Of a stretch of DNA of 64,000 nucleotides, positions 34,313 through 42,887 are shown piece after piece (the stretch's first letter is position 1; the number at the start of each line of letters is the position of its first letter). The notes beneath the pieces are model-generated. The model made no database searches and had not been told where the DNA came from. It saw only the letters and a program-made list of their open reading frames with translations. The stretch comes from Metabacillus fastidiosus NBRC 101226 (GTDB lineage Bacteria > Bacillota > Bacilli > Bacillales > Bacillaceae): NCBI RefSeq assembly GCF_001591625.1, contig NZ_BCVG01000008.1, forward strand, positions 1 through 64,000. Reading direction: 5' to 3'. A program made the position numbers and the translations under genes.

Positions 34313-34792
34313 ATGAAAAAACGATCACTTATTGTTTTATTATTAATGGTCACAGGTATTGGGATATATAGCATTATTGCATTTTCTAATTCATCTAAGT
34401 TATCTTCCCCAATTCCTCCAGGTAAACCACCTTCTCCAGTTATAACAGTAGGAGATATAACTGTTCCTACTGAACAAGGAACATATTGCTGGAGTGGATT
34501 TATGAATGCAGTATGTGTAGATATGATTTCTCCATTTGAGATTGTGGCAAACAGTGATTTAAAACCGGTGATTGTTTCACCTGGAGCTGAATTAAATATA
34601 GCTTTTAAGAATAAACCTAAAGCAAATACTTTGAGTGCAACTAGGTGGATTAATAGAGAAGAAGTAGAAGATGCAAATTTAAAAGGGAATACCTTGATAG
34701 CACCTAAAGAAAAAGGAATTTACATATATGATGTTCATGCAAGATGGGAAAAAGGAGATTCAACTTCTGCATTTGTTATTGAAGTTCAATAA
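34313..34792 (+). CDS. Secreted or membrane-anchored hypothetical protein, module copy 2
   Basis: A 159-residue paralogue of the protein at 27960-28439, with the same signal or anchor, proline-rich linker and TEQGTYCWSGFMNAVCVD segment. Differences are scattered, which shows the copies have been separate for some time while both frames stayed open. That suggests selection on this gene even though the upstream coiled-coil gene is damaged in both copies. A terminator follows at 34838. Function unknown. Confidence 0.75.
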   Translation: MKKRSLIVLLLMVTGIGIYSIIAFSNSSKLSSPIPPGKPPSPVITVGDITVPTEQGTYCWSGFMNAVCVDMISPFEIVANSDLKPVIVSPGAELNIAFKNKPKANTLSATRWINREEVEDANLKGNTLIAPKEKGIYIYDVHARWEKGDSTSAFVIEVQ

Positions 34793-34837
34793 GTTTATAT
34801 TTAATGACTATAAATAGTCAGCAGATTAAGCTGCTTG

Positions 34838-34864
34838 ATGTTGCCTTCAAGGCAACATTTTTTC
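34838..34864 (+). terminator. Terminator after module copy 2
   Basis: ATGTTGCC (34838-34845) pairs with GGCAACAT (34851-34858), followed by TTTTTT. Confidence 0.8.
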
Positions 34865-35066
34865 ATTAAATGAACTGGTAAAGTATTTTCGATACATGTA
34901 AAAATTCTACCTTTCTTCTTAGCCGCATGAAGACTCTATGATTCTTAGGGATAACAGTTAAAAAAGCTCAAATGTGTGAGAATAAAGGAGTAAAATGGAA
35001 ATAAAGCAAATGTTATAACAATACAACTTCTTTGTATGTTATTTCTATATTCAATGAGGTGACATT

Positions 35067-35483
35067 ATGAAAAAAGTTCTATTATTTTTAGTTCCAATTT
35101 TATTATTAATCGTAGTAATTACATTTATTTATTTTGATGACGGAAAGCAAGTAGAAAATTTCGACTTAGGTTATAAAATAGATGAAGAATCTCAAAAAAT
35201 GGAGAAAACAAAAGAACCTTTAGACTTAGAGAAAAAGATTTTAGTTTCAGTGGATTATCAATATCCAAAGGACATGAATAATGAAGAATTGGTGATGAGA
35301 AAGTTAATTGTAAAAAAATCAAAAACTGAGGAAATAGTTTTTGAGAAACATTGGGAAGAAGATAATATTACTTCTGGATATAGCTTTTCACTTGATATAA
35401 CTAAATTAAATAAAGGTACATATAAAATTCAACTTTATAAAAATAACAAGTTAGTAAAAGAAAAAACATACGAATTTAGTTAA
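35067..35483 (+). CDS. Membrane-anchored or secreted hypothetical protein
   Basis: A 138-residue protein with an N-terminal hydrophobic segment (VLLFLVPILLLIVVITFIYF) without a clear lipobox Cys, then a charged linker and a beta-rich domain (LVSVDYQYPKDMNNEE ... GTYKIQLYKNNKLVKEKTYE) resembling an Ig-like or adhesin-type outside domain. ATG 35067 follows CAATGAGGTGACATT. No family name recognised. It sits between the duplicated module and repeat copy F. Confidence 0.65.
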   Translation: MKKVLLFLVPILLLIVVITFIYFDDGKQVENFDLGYKIDEESQKMEKTKEPLDLEKKILVSVDYQYPKDMNNEELVMRKLIVKKSKTEEIVFEKHWEEDNITSGYSFSLDITKLNKGTYKIQLYKNNKLVKEKTYEFS

Positions 35484-35883
35484 AAAATAAAGGGCTATAC
35501 GAAAAATCGAGAAAATGAAAGAAAAAGAGAGATCGGCCTTTTGTTTTCTAGACCTCATTTTTTCGTTATTTCCCAACCAAAAAATCGCTGAATTTGCCCG
35601 AATATGGGTGAATTCAGCGATTGACTCGAATTTTAACTTTGTAAAATGTCAATTATGTAAACTAGAGGTATATAAACTGTAGATTTTTAAAAATAAGGAA
35701 TCATTAGTTGAATAATTATTTTATAAGCCATCTAGCCTGCCTACAACATTCTGGAACAATCTGATAAGAGGTTGTTCCTTTTTATTTATACTCTAGATTA
35801 CATATGTTCATAGAAAAACTATTGTTTTTTCAAACCAGATGAAGGTTAGCTTCGTCTAAAATATGTGAGAGGGTGATAACTAG
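35484..35883. other. Intergenic region with hairpin and repeat copy F
   Basis: AATCGCTGAATTTGCCC and GGGTGAATTCAGCGATT (35583-35622) form a strong stem that can terminate the upstream gene. Repeat core copy F follows. The segment GGAACAATCTGATAAGAGGTTGTTCC near 35751-35777 is another short hairpin with a T-rich tail. The ribosome binding site of the sigma factor gene (GAGAGGGTGA) ends the region. Confidence 0.6.
35637..35681 (+). repeat. Dispersed intergenic repeat, copy F (core)
   Basis: CTTTGTAAAATGTCAATTAT followed by GTAAACTAGAGGTATATAAA. Differs from copy A by loss of one T in the TTAACTAGA part. A strong hairpin lies just before it, as in copies A to D, but with a different sequence. 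Confidence 0.7.
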
Positions 35884-36435
35884 TTGAATGGACTAAAACA
35901 ATTGGCGGTGACAGACGAAAGTATGTTGGACGAGAGAGAGCAGATAATTGATCAATTAATGCATGAATATAGCGATGATATCCTACATCTCGTATATACA
36001 TATGTTAAAAACCGAGCTACAGCAGAAGATTTAACGCAAGAGATATTTATAAAGTGTTATGAAAAGTTGAATCAGTTTAATCAGCAGGCAACAATAAAAA
36101 CTTGGGTATACCGTATTGCTAGTAATCATTGTAAAGATTACTTAAGAAGCTGGCATTATCGAAAAATAATGCTCAGCGACAAAATTTCGGATTATTTACC
36201 TTCGAAATCAAAACAGGTTGAAGAGGAAATTATCAAGAACAGTGAAGAAAACATCTTAACTAATGCTGTCATGAATTTGCCTCTAAAGTACAGAGAAATA
36301 GTATTTCTGCATTATTATGAAGAACTTTCTTTAGCAGAAATAAGTAAGATTACTACAGTTAATATAAATACAATAAAAACCAGATTAAAGCGTGCGAAAG
36401 AACTATTAAAAGACAAGATGATAAAGGAGGTTTAG
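35884..36435 (+). CDS. ECF-type RNA polymerase sigma factor
   Basis: A 183-residue extracytoplasmic-function sigma factor. Region 2 is clear (VKNRATAEDLTQEIFIKCYE, TWVYRIASNHCKDYLRSW), and region 4 is LPLKYREIVFLHYYEELSLA with NINTIKTRLKRAKELL as the -35 recognition helix. The start TTG 35884 follows GAGAGGGTGATAAC. It begins a three-gene operon with a PadR-like protein (3-base gap) and an FtsW/RodA-like protein. No classic anti-sigma factor is present, so one of the partners may play that part. Confidence 0.92.
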   Translation: MNGLKQLAVTDESMLDEREQIIDQLMHEYSDDILHLVYTYVKNRATAEDLTQEIFIKCYEKLNQFNQQATIKTWVYRIASNHCKDYLRSWHYRKIMLSDKISDYLPSKSKQVEEEIIKNSEENILTNAVMNLPLKYREIVFLHYYEELSLAEISKITTVNINTIKTRLKRAKELLKDKMIKEV

Positions 36436-36438
36436 GAG

Positions 36439-36870
36439 ATGAATGATCCATTTTCTAACCTGAAGAATTCGATGAAAAAATCAATTTTTAAGGATTTTTC
36501 TTTTTCAAATGAAAGAAAAAGTGCCGTGAAAGAAGTCATTCGTATGAATCAATCTCAACAACAATTTCATTCTTGGGAGATAAAAACTATTATAGCCATA
36601 TTAGAGTGTATTCAGTATGAATCAAAGGACGGCTACAATATTTCTATCCAACTTTTTCAAAAAAATGAACTTACTTTCCAAGAAAATGAAGGCCAACTTT
36701 ATATACTTCTGCATCTACTAGAAAATAAAGAAATTCTTACATCAAATTGGTTAAATAAAAAGAAGTATTATTCCTTAAATTCCAAAGGAAAAAAATACTT
36801 AGCTACTTATAAACAAGACTCAAAACAAGATCTATCCCTTAAACACTTAATAGAGGAGGCGTCCTTATGA
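36439..36870 (+). CDS. PadR-like winged-helix protein
   Basis: A 143-residue protein. The C-terminal two thirds look like a PadR-type winged helix: ILECIQYESKDGYNISIQLF, then LYILLHLLENKEILTSNWLN, and the wing KKKYYSLNSKGKKYL. The N-terminal 45 residues (NDPFSNLKNSMKKSIFKDFS) are an unusual extension that could contact the sigma factor. It follows the sigma gene by 3 bases and overlaps the next gene by 4 (ATGA), so all three are translationally coupled. PadR proteins often pair with HAAS-domain membrane proteins, which is what the next gene carries. Confidence 0.8.
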   Translation: MNDPFSNLKNSMKKSIFKDFSFSNERKSAVKEVIRMNQSQQQFHSWEIKTIIAILECIQYESKDGYNISIQLFQKNELTFQENEGQLYILLHLLENKEILTSNWLNKKKYYSLNSKGKKYLATYKQDSKQDLSLKHLIEEASL

Positions 36871-38192
36871 GTTCTCCCAAATTTGAAGAATTTCTAAGTA
36901 AAGTAACTTCCAAAGTGAAATACAAGGAAGCCCGTAATATGATAAAAAAGGAGCTTACTAATCATCTGCAAGAGTTAAGCCAATCTTACAAAAATAGAGG
37001 ATTTTCTAAAGAGGATGCAGACGAAAAGACAATTCAAGAAATGGGAAATCCATTTACTATTGGAGAGAATTTAAATGCACTTCATAAGCCAAAAATGGAT
37101 TGGGTTCTTATTGTTATATTTATTATTATTGCTGGTATTAGTTTTCTTCCGTTAGTTGGCGGAGTTCCTGAGATTTCATTATCAAGTACCTATTTTGTGG
37201 GGCAGCAGGCTATCTGGTACACCATTGCTGTTCCTGTAATCCTTGGATTCCTGTTCTTTGATTACCAAAAATTAAAGAACTGGTGGATGTACTTTTATGC
37301 TGGCGGTCTGTTGGTCCATTTATATCTACATCTATTTGGAAATACAACTAGTGGAGCGAAAAAGTGGATTTCTCTGTCAGGTCTAACGGTCGATGGAACC
37401 ATGATCAGCTTATTTTTATTTTTTATTGCTTGGGCTGGTATTTTTAACAAAATTAATGAGTTTCAGAGTTGGAAAAAACAAGGTCTCCTTTTTGTTTTAT
37501 TTTGGACTCCCATCTTGTTCTACATGATGGTGCCCAACTTAATGAATAGTATCATTTACTTTTTCTGTTTGCTTGGGATGTTTGCTTGTGCTCGAGTACA
37601 TCAGAAGTTAGATATCAATCTTATCGTAACCAATATAGTAGCTGGGATCCTTTTCATAATTATTTTCATTATGACCTCGCACCAAAGCTATTTGTTTACT
37701 AGATTATTTACTGTTATAAACCCAGATGCCGATCCAAATGGAGCCGGATATCTTTATATTGCAGTGAGGAATGTCCTTACAGAAGCAGGCTGGTTCGGTA
37801 ACGGACTTTACAACGATTTAAATTTTCAATTGCTACCAGAAACGCATACAGATTTTGCTTTCCCCTTCCTCGTTTATTCTCTTGGTTGGGCATTCGGAAT
37901 AGTCCTTTGTTTTATCCTGCTGATATTTGTTTCAAGAATCTCAAAAAATGCTTTTAAAACAAAGGACCTTTATGGGAGATTGATAGTAATCGGTGGTGCT
38001 GCATTATTTGCCGTTCCTACTACCTGGAACATCTTGATGGGCTTGGGAATCGTGCCGATAATGGAAGTTTCCCTACCGTTTATTAGTTATGGAGGAAGTG
38101 GGATTCTCTTTTACGCTGCTGTTTTGGGACTAATTTTGAATGTTTATCGAAGAAAAGATATGGTAGAACCCACGATAGTAGATTTTAAGTAA
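36867..38192 (+). CDS. HAAS-domain FtsW/RodA/SpoVE-family protein
   Basis: A 441-residue SEDS-family membrane protein. Residues 1-75 are soluble and match the HAAS / permease-prefix type domain (MIKKELTNHLQELSQSYKNR, DEKTIQEMGNPFTIGENLN, LHKPKMDW). About ten membrane segments follow. SEDS hallmarks are the PETHTDFAFPFLVYSLGW loop, holding the Asp needed for peptidoglycan glycosyltransferase activity in this family, and the closing LPFISYGGSGILFY. It may polymerise lipid II under conditions set by the co-encoded sigma factor and PadR-like protein. It overlaps the previous gene by four bases, and a terminator follows at 38303. Confidence 0.9.
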   Translation: MSSPKFEEFLSKVTSKVKYKEARNMIKKELTNHLQELSQSYKNRGFSKEDADEKTIQEMGNPFTIGENLNALHKPKMDWVLIVIFIIIAGISFLPLVGGVPEISLSSTYFVGQQAIWYTIAVPVILGFLFFDYQKLKNWWMYFYAGGLLVHLYLHLFGNTTSGAKKWISLSGLTVDGTMISLFLFFIAWAGIFNKINEFQSWKKQGLLFVLFWTPILFYMMVPNLMNSIIYFFCLLGMFACARVHQKLDINLIVTNIVAGILFIIIFIMTSHQSYLFTRLFTVINPDADPNGAGYLYIAVRNVLTEAGWFGNGLYNDLNFQLLPETHTDFAFPFLVYSLGWAFGIVLCFILLIFVSRISKNAFKTKDLYGRLIVIGGAALFAVPTTWNILMGLGIVPIMEVSLPFISYGGSGILFYAAVLGLILNVYRRKDMVEPTIVDFK

Positions 38193-38302
38193 CGTACATT
38201 AGCAATAATGTTTATAAAGGATATGTATTAAGTAAAATCAATAGATTTGCAACAGTACTAATAATTTTTGATATTCCATTAAAGGGCGCTTTAATGGAAC
38301 AA

Positions 38303-38350
38303 TGAAAAGCCTAATTTCTCAGCATAAAAATGAGAAATTAGGCTTTTTAA
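38303..38350 (+). terminator. Terminator of the sigma/PadR/FtsW operon
   Basis: AAAAGCCTAATTTCTCA (38304-38320) pairs with TGAGAAATTAGGCTTTT (38331-38347), followed by T residues. Strong and perfect stem. Confidence 0.92.
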
Positions 38351-38410
38351 TATTGAAATTTCCTTAATGTTGTAAATTCGTATTTTCCTTGTTTATTAGT
38401 GTAGTTACTT

Positions 38411-38596
38411 AGAAGAAGTGCTGCTACGTTTCGCTTGCTGTTCTTTGATGAGAAGGAAGAATGGGGATTGCGTCAAGGCTTAAGAAGGCAGTTTCTCGCT
38501 TTTATTTTCGTTTCTGTGCTGCTTTTATTAGGTTTAATACTACTGATATATGAAGGCTCTAGTCACTTGTCGATCTGGTCTTTTTTTACTTTGTAA
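38411..38596 (+). pseudogene. Relic of a membrane protein gene end
   Basis: A frame without a start reads RRSAATFRLLFFDEKEEWGL, RQGLRRQFLAFIFVSVLLLL and GLILLIYEGSSHLSIWSFFT before TAA 38594-38596. It has one clear membrane helix and normal amino acid use, so it is likely the remaining end of a lost gene. The repeat core copy G overlaps its stop, which suggests the repeat inserted or recombined at this point. Confidence 0.4.
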
Positions 38597-38632
38597 TATG
38601 TCATTTATGTTAACTAGAGGAATCTAAAACAC
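38589..38632 (+). repeat. Dispersed intergenic repeat, copy G (core)
   Basis: ACTTTGTAATATGTCATTTA followed by TGTTAACTAGAGGAATCTAAA. It matches the core of copies A, B and F. Confidence 0.7.
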
Positions 38633-40034
38633 TGATTGTGAGATTTTAAAGTGATATTGAACTGAAGGACAGATTAGTAAAAGAAAGATATAACTACAAA
38701 TAGGGGGGAATACAGTATGGAATTCAAATTATGGAACAGTACTATTATGCTGCCGTCTTTACATATTACGATTATTGCCATAATTAAGCATGAAATCTTG
38801 TGATGGATAGTTCGCGCTCGCATTTTGTCTTTTGTAATTTTTTCCTGAAGGAAACGACGAACAAGAGTCTTACTAATGTCATTTAGTGCAAGTGAACAAT
38901 CATGTTTCACTCTAAAAAGTCTTTAAACAATTTAAGATCATATGAATAGCCATTAAGAGTGTGTTGTGAATAGTTTTTTTGATTTCTAAGTAAAGTAAAA
39001 ATTCATCTATTGCATTGCATGTTGCAATAACATATAAAGCACCTCCAGTAATAATAAACAAAACGTTATAACTAGTTGAAAAAAACAATAATTATTGTTC
39101 AAAGATTGATAATTCGTTTAACGAAAAAATTATGATGTACCAGGAGGAATAAGTGCATAACAATTGATATTATGGGGACTTAAGGGGATAAAGATTAACT
39201 TTTCATATTTTAAAAAAAATCTAGTTTACATAATATATATTCTACGAAGTTATAATAATAATCAAAAACTCTGTCTCAAATGATAAGTATACTTAAGATA
39301 GTGAGACAGAATTAAAAAAATATCAATAATATTATAAATTAATTAATCTGTTTTTCCGTGCTTTAATTTAGCCAAGCTAATTAAATAAATTAAATTCAAA
39401 TTTTGATAAAATCAATTTAGTAATTATTCATATATATAAATTCAAAATTATTTCTTTTTGTTATTGTTTGATTTATAAATTGTTTTAACTATTGTTTACA
39501 AGCTCTTCTGTAAATTAGATTTTATTAATTCATCACTTTCTGTTGATACTCCCTATATTCACTTTATTACTTTGTTATGTAAACTGAATAATAATTAAAG
39601 CTCTTCCTTCCGCTTCTCCTTTTGTTTCCTTAATCATAACTGGAATATTTCTTCATACTTAATGATCCTACTTCTTTAGATTCACTTTTTTACCTTTCAT
39701 TCCATAAAGCTTATTAACTTAATCACCTTATCTCTAAGATTCCCAGAGCATGTTATTAAGCTGCCTTTTAGTAAATTTACTGTTGAACGACCATTAGGCT
39801 TTCTCCAAAATTAATGTTGTTTATCAAATGTTTAAGTTAATCCGCTATTCCATTATGTAATTTGTAAATATTCATAAATTTCAATAGGCCTACGTCTGTA
39901 TTTATTTGTAAAAAGATTACTTAAACATTAATAAGCGAAAAATCTAGTTTATGTAAAATTAGATAAAAATTCCAGTTGGTTTAATGTTTCTCCATTAAGA
40001 TGATTTTATAATATTGAAAGGAGAAAACAAATAA
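38633..40034. other. 1.4-kb AT-rich region without an intact gene
   Basis: Very AT-rich. A minus frame at 38912-39080 (FIITGGALYVIATCNAIDEF, LLYLEIKKTIHNTLLMAIHM) and the 78-codon minus frame below it (38674-38910) read as protein, but both lack ribosome binding sites; they may be two pieces of one dead gene. A hairpin with TCTGTCTCA / TGAGACAGA (39270-39310) is followed by A-rich sequence. A partial repeat core (ACTTTGTTATGTAAACTGAA) lies near 39570. GAAAGGAGAAAAC before 40035 is the ribosome binding site of the next gene. Confidence 0.4.
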
Positions 40035-41228
40035 ATGGAGATAAAAAAGCAAAGGATACATGCCATTGATGGGATTAGAGGATTAAGTCTTTTAGGTATA
40101 CTGCTTGCGAATTTACTTATCTTTCAATATGGAGGCGTTGGAAAAGATGAGATACAATTATTTTCTTTAAGCGATATAGATTATGGTTTTTACTATTTTA
40201 CAAAGATCGCAATTGAAGGCAGTTTTGTGCCGATCTTTGCTTTTTTATTCGGCTACTCAGCGATAAAAATGAAGGAAAGCTTACAGAATAAAGGTTTAAA
40301 GGCAAAGAAATTTTTTATTAGAAGGTATATTATGCTCATCATCCTTGGCATTTTGCACCTATCTTTTCTATGGGAAGGTGATATTTTACTTTTATATGGT
40401 ATCATTGGCTTTTTCTTATTATTCTTTCTCAATAGGAAAACAAAAACAATCTTAATTTGGGCAAGTATTCTTTTATTTTTTACAGCGATAGTATTAAGTT
40501 TCCTATTAATACCTGATGCATCTAATGTTGCAGAAGAAGAAAAAATAATCTCATTTGTTAAAACGGCAACTGACATTTATACTAATGGAACATATGAAGA
40601 AATGATGAACCAGCGTGGAAAAAATCCAATGGATATTCCCATCTATATTTCCATTTTACTGATGTTTTTATCTCCACTTTTTGTAGGTCCTTTATTTTTG
40701 TTCGGAATGTATGCTGCCAAAATAAAAATGTTTACTAAGCCCCTTTTAGAAAAAAAGAAATATCTGCTTGGTACACTGCTTATTCTAGTTGGACTATTAA
40801 TGAAAGCCTCCTTTTATATCGGATCCGTCAATGCTGTAACAGGAATATTAGCTCCCATTGGTGCTTACGTATTAGCATTTGGCTATATATCCGCTTTTGC
40901 TCTTATGTACACTCGAGCAAAAGAATCTATTATTTTAAAAGGATTTGAAAGTGTCGGAAGGCTGTCCTTAACAAATTATCTGCTTCAATCAGTTGTTTTT
41001 ACAACAATCTTTTATAGCTATGGTTTAGGCTATTTCGGTAAACTCGGTGCAACAATAGGATTCATACTTGGTGTCTCCTTTTATATTTTGCAAATGGCTG
41101 GAAGCTATTTATATTTAAAAACAGCAAAAATCGGCCCGGTTGAAATGCTGTTGAGAATGTGGACGAATTTCTCTTTTGATGGAAAGATTAAAGAACAAAC
41201 TGTAAACAACAGAGATGTTTCAATCTGA
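40035..41228 (+). CDS. DUF418 integral membrane protein
   Basis: A 397-residue membrane protein of the DUF418 family (similar to YxaH/YeiB), with about ten hydrophobic segments. The family start RIHAIDGIRGLSLLGILLAN is present, followed by FAFLFGYSAI. The C-terminal DUF418 core includes FESVGRLSLTNYLLQSVVFT and the LGKL/GAT loop. These proteins are suggested to be transporters or acyltransferase-like, but the function is unproven. ATG 40035 follows GAAAGGAGAAAAC. A bidirectional terminator separates it from the convergent spo0M. Confidence 0.9.
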   Translation: MEIKKQRIHAIDGIRGLSLLGILLANLLIFQYGGVGKDEIQLFSLSDIDYGFYYFTKIAIEGSFVPIFAFLFGYSAIKMKESLQNKGLKAKKFFIRRYIMLIILGILHLSFLWEGDILLLYGIIGFFLLFFLNRKTKTILIWASILLFFTAIVLSFLLIPDASNVAEEEKIISFVKTATDIYTNGTYEEMMNQRGKNPMDIPIYISILLMFLSPLFVGPLFLFGMYAAKIKMFTKPLLEKKKYLLGTLLILVGLLMKASFYIGSVNAVTGILAPIGAYVLAFGYISAFALMYTRAKESIILKGFESVGRLSLTNYLLQSVVFTTIFYSYGLGYFGKLGATIGFILGVSFYILQMAGSYLYLKTAKIGPVEMLLRMWTNFSFDGKIKEQTVNNRDVSI

Positions 41229-41271
41229 TAGTTGTTGTAATATGGCTTAATATTTTAATTTGAGTTAAACA

Positions 41272-41313
41272 AAAGAGCTCGTATTCATCCGGATAGATAA
41301 ATACGAGCTCTTT
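41272..41313. terminator. Bidirectional terminator between DUF418 gene and spo0M
   Basis: AAAGAGCTCGTATT (41272-41285) pairs with AATACGAGCTCTTT (41300-41313), with A and T flanks on both sides, serving the two convergent genes. Confidence 0.85.
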
Positions 41314-41314
41314 A

Positions 41315-42076
41315 TTAACTATATTTATTAATTATATTAACTAATGTTTGAGACAGAGCAGGAATATCATGTGAATTAAACGTAAATCTTACAAGAGTTT
41401 CATCTCTTTCCAATGCTTCCGCTAAAAAACCTCTCAATCCAAGTGCTTTTCTATCAATCTCTAAAATCACTTCTACTTGATGTTCTGAAGTGAAGAATAT
41501 GACTTCCAGTTCATCTAAACGCCCTTTAAATAATCCGCTTGTTGGTTTAAATTCAAATTCTTGTACGAATGGGTATTTTCTACGTAACGCTCTCGATGCT
41601 TCTTCGCACTTTACTTCACGAAGACTGAAACCTAAACTATTAACTGTTTGTAAAAAGGATTCAACAAGCGGGTGAGGCTGAACTTCGATATAATCTCTAT
41701 CCTGTGGATCAATCGCCATTTTGATATCCAGTCCTGTTTGTATCCATACCTTTGTTTTTCCTTTAGTAATAGGTACATCAAAAGGTAAGGGAATATGAAA
41801 AGGAATTCTTTTTACTTCATTAGGAGAAACGATAAGTGAATCAACCAATTTGTATTTCTCCAACAATGCTGTTTCATTTACTTTGTTATCATCTACTTCC
41901 CGAATATAAGTACTCATTAAAGATAAGTAAATTTCATCTATTTGTTGTTCTGTTTTACCACCTTCAATTACTATTACACCTTCCATCGTTTCTCCAGCAG
42001 TATAGACTGTTTTAGAAAGTTGAGTATCAACCTTTGCTGAACCAATTCCTATAGAACTCAATATTTTTTTTAACAT
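41315..42076 (-). CDS. spo0M: Sporulation-control protein Spo0M family
   Basis: A 253-residue arrestin-like protein of the Spo0M family. Hallmarks are the start LKKILSSIGIGSAKVDTQLS, GETMEGVIVIEGG, and the core RIPFHIPLPFDVPITKGKTK with VWIQTGLDIKMAIDPQDRDY. The C-terminal part is the second sandwich domain. In B. subtilis Spo0M affects entry into sporulation and interacts with other proteins, but its biochemical role is unclear. Start ATG 42076 has an AGAGGCG-type site. Monocistronic and convergent with the DUF418 gene. Confidence 0.93.
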   Translation of the reverse strand: MLKKILSSIGIGSAKVDTQLSKTVYTAGETMEGVIVIEGGKTEQQIDEIYLSLMSTYIREVDDNKVNETALLEKYKLVDSLIVSPNEVKRIPFHIPLPFDVPITKGKTKVWIQTGLDIKMAIDPQDRDYIEVQPHPLVESFLQTVNSLGFSLREVKCEEASRALRRKYPFVQEFEFKPTSGLFKGRLDELEVIFFTSEHQVEVILEIDRKALGLRGFLAEALERDETLVRFTFNSHDIPALSQTLVNIINKYS

Positions 42077-42382
42077 TTTTTACACGCCTCTTTTCATTTT
42101 CTCATAGCAAAATTATTTCCTAACATTATTATAAATTAATTTAATTAATCTATTTTATCTATTTTCTTTCTTTTGCAGAGCTGATTATCTATACCTCCAA
42201 ATAATAAATGAGTTTTATTTTATTACGTCTTCTTATTAATATATTAATATGCTTAAATATAGCGAAAATGCGAAAAATCACGGGTTATTACTTTTTATAT
42301 ATTATATTAATATATTTTAAAATTATTTAGATTTAAGTTTCTTTTAAATTCTTCAATAAATATTATTAAAGGGGAATCAATA
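42077..42382. other. AT-rich region upstream of spo0M and the SRPBCC-arsR operon
   Basis: No ORF of note. The region presumably contains the spo0M promoter. The divergent promoter and operators of the SRPBCC-arsR operon start at 42383. Confidence 0.4.
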
Positions 42383-42436
42383 TTGACACGAAACCAAAAG
42401 GTGTTATATTATCAAAAAGCGAAACCAAATGGTTTT
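42383..42436 (+). promoter_or_regulatory. Promoter with repeated ArsR-type operator
   Basis: TTGACA (42383-42388) is followed after 16-17 bases by TATATT, a good SigA promoter. Two related boxes, CGAAACCAAAAGGTGTT (42389-42405) and CGAAACCAAATGGTTTT (42420-42436), lie in the spacer and just after the -10. The second contains the palindrome AACCAAATGGTT. They are the likely binding sites for the ArsR-type repressor encoded second in the operon. Confidence 0.7.
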
Positions 42437-42467
42437 ATTTTATGATTTTAAAAAAGGAGAAGATAAT

Positions 42468-42887
42468 TTGGAAACATTACAAGATATTAAGCAAACAATT
42501 ACTTTTGAAGCTCCTATTCAAAAAGTATGGAATACAGTATCAACATCGGAAGGTATTGCATTATGGTTCATGCCAAACGACTTTGAACCTAAAGTAGGAC
42601 ATGAATTTCATATTCAATCTCCATTTGGTCCATCACCCTGTAAAGTATTAGAGATTAATGAACCGAATAAAATTTCCTTTTCATGGGACACAGATGGATG
42701 GGTCGTTACATTTCTTTTAAAAGAGCTGGGTGAAAAGACGGAGTTTACACTTATACATAGTGGATGGAAATCTCCTGATACTGTTCTTCCAAAACCGAAT
42801 GAAAAAAGCTCTGTTATTCGTGACAGAATGAACAATGGTTGGATCGGAATTGTAAATGAACGACTTCGAAAGGTTGTTGAAGGGTAA
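42468..42887 (+). CDS. SRPBCC (AHSA1-like) domain protein
   Basis: A 139-residue protein of the AHSA1-type SRPBCC/START fold. Characteristic text is [20 protein letters not shown] followed by [20 protein letters not shown], and later the [20 protein letters not shown] beta sheet. Such proteins bind hydrophobic ligands. TTG 42468 follows AAAAAGGAGAAGATAA; the upstream ATG at 42429 lies in the operator and is unlikely. It is co-transcribed with the downstream ArsR-type gene, whose start directly abuts its stop. Confidence 0.85.
   Translation: METLQDIKQTITFEAPIQKVWNTVSTSEGIALWFMPNDFEPKVGHEFHIQSPFGPSPCKVLEINEPNKISFSWDTDGWVVTFLLKELGEKTEFTLIHSGWKSPDTVLPKPNEKSSVIRDRMNNGWIGIVNERLRKVVEG

Noticed and set aside
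29161-38632. Repeats as integron attC sites
   Set aside because: The core reads GTTAACT, which does not fit the GTTRRRY rule, and no integron integrase is visible. A cassette-like role remains a separate, weaker hypothesis.
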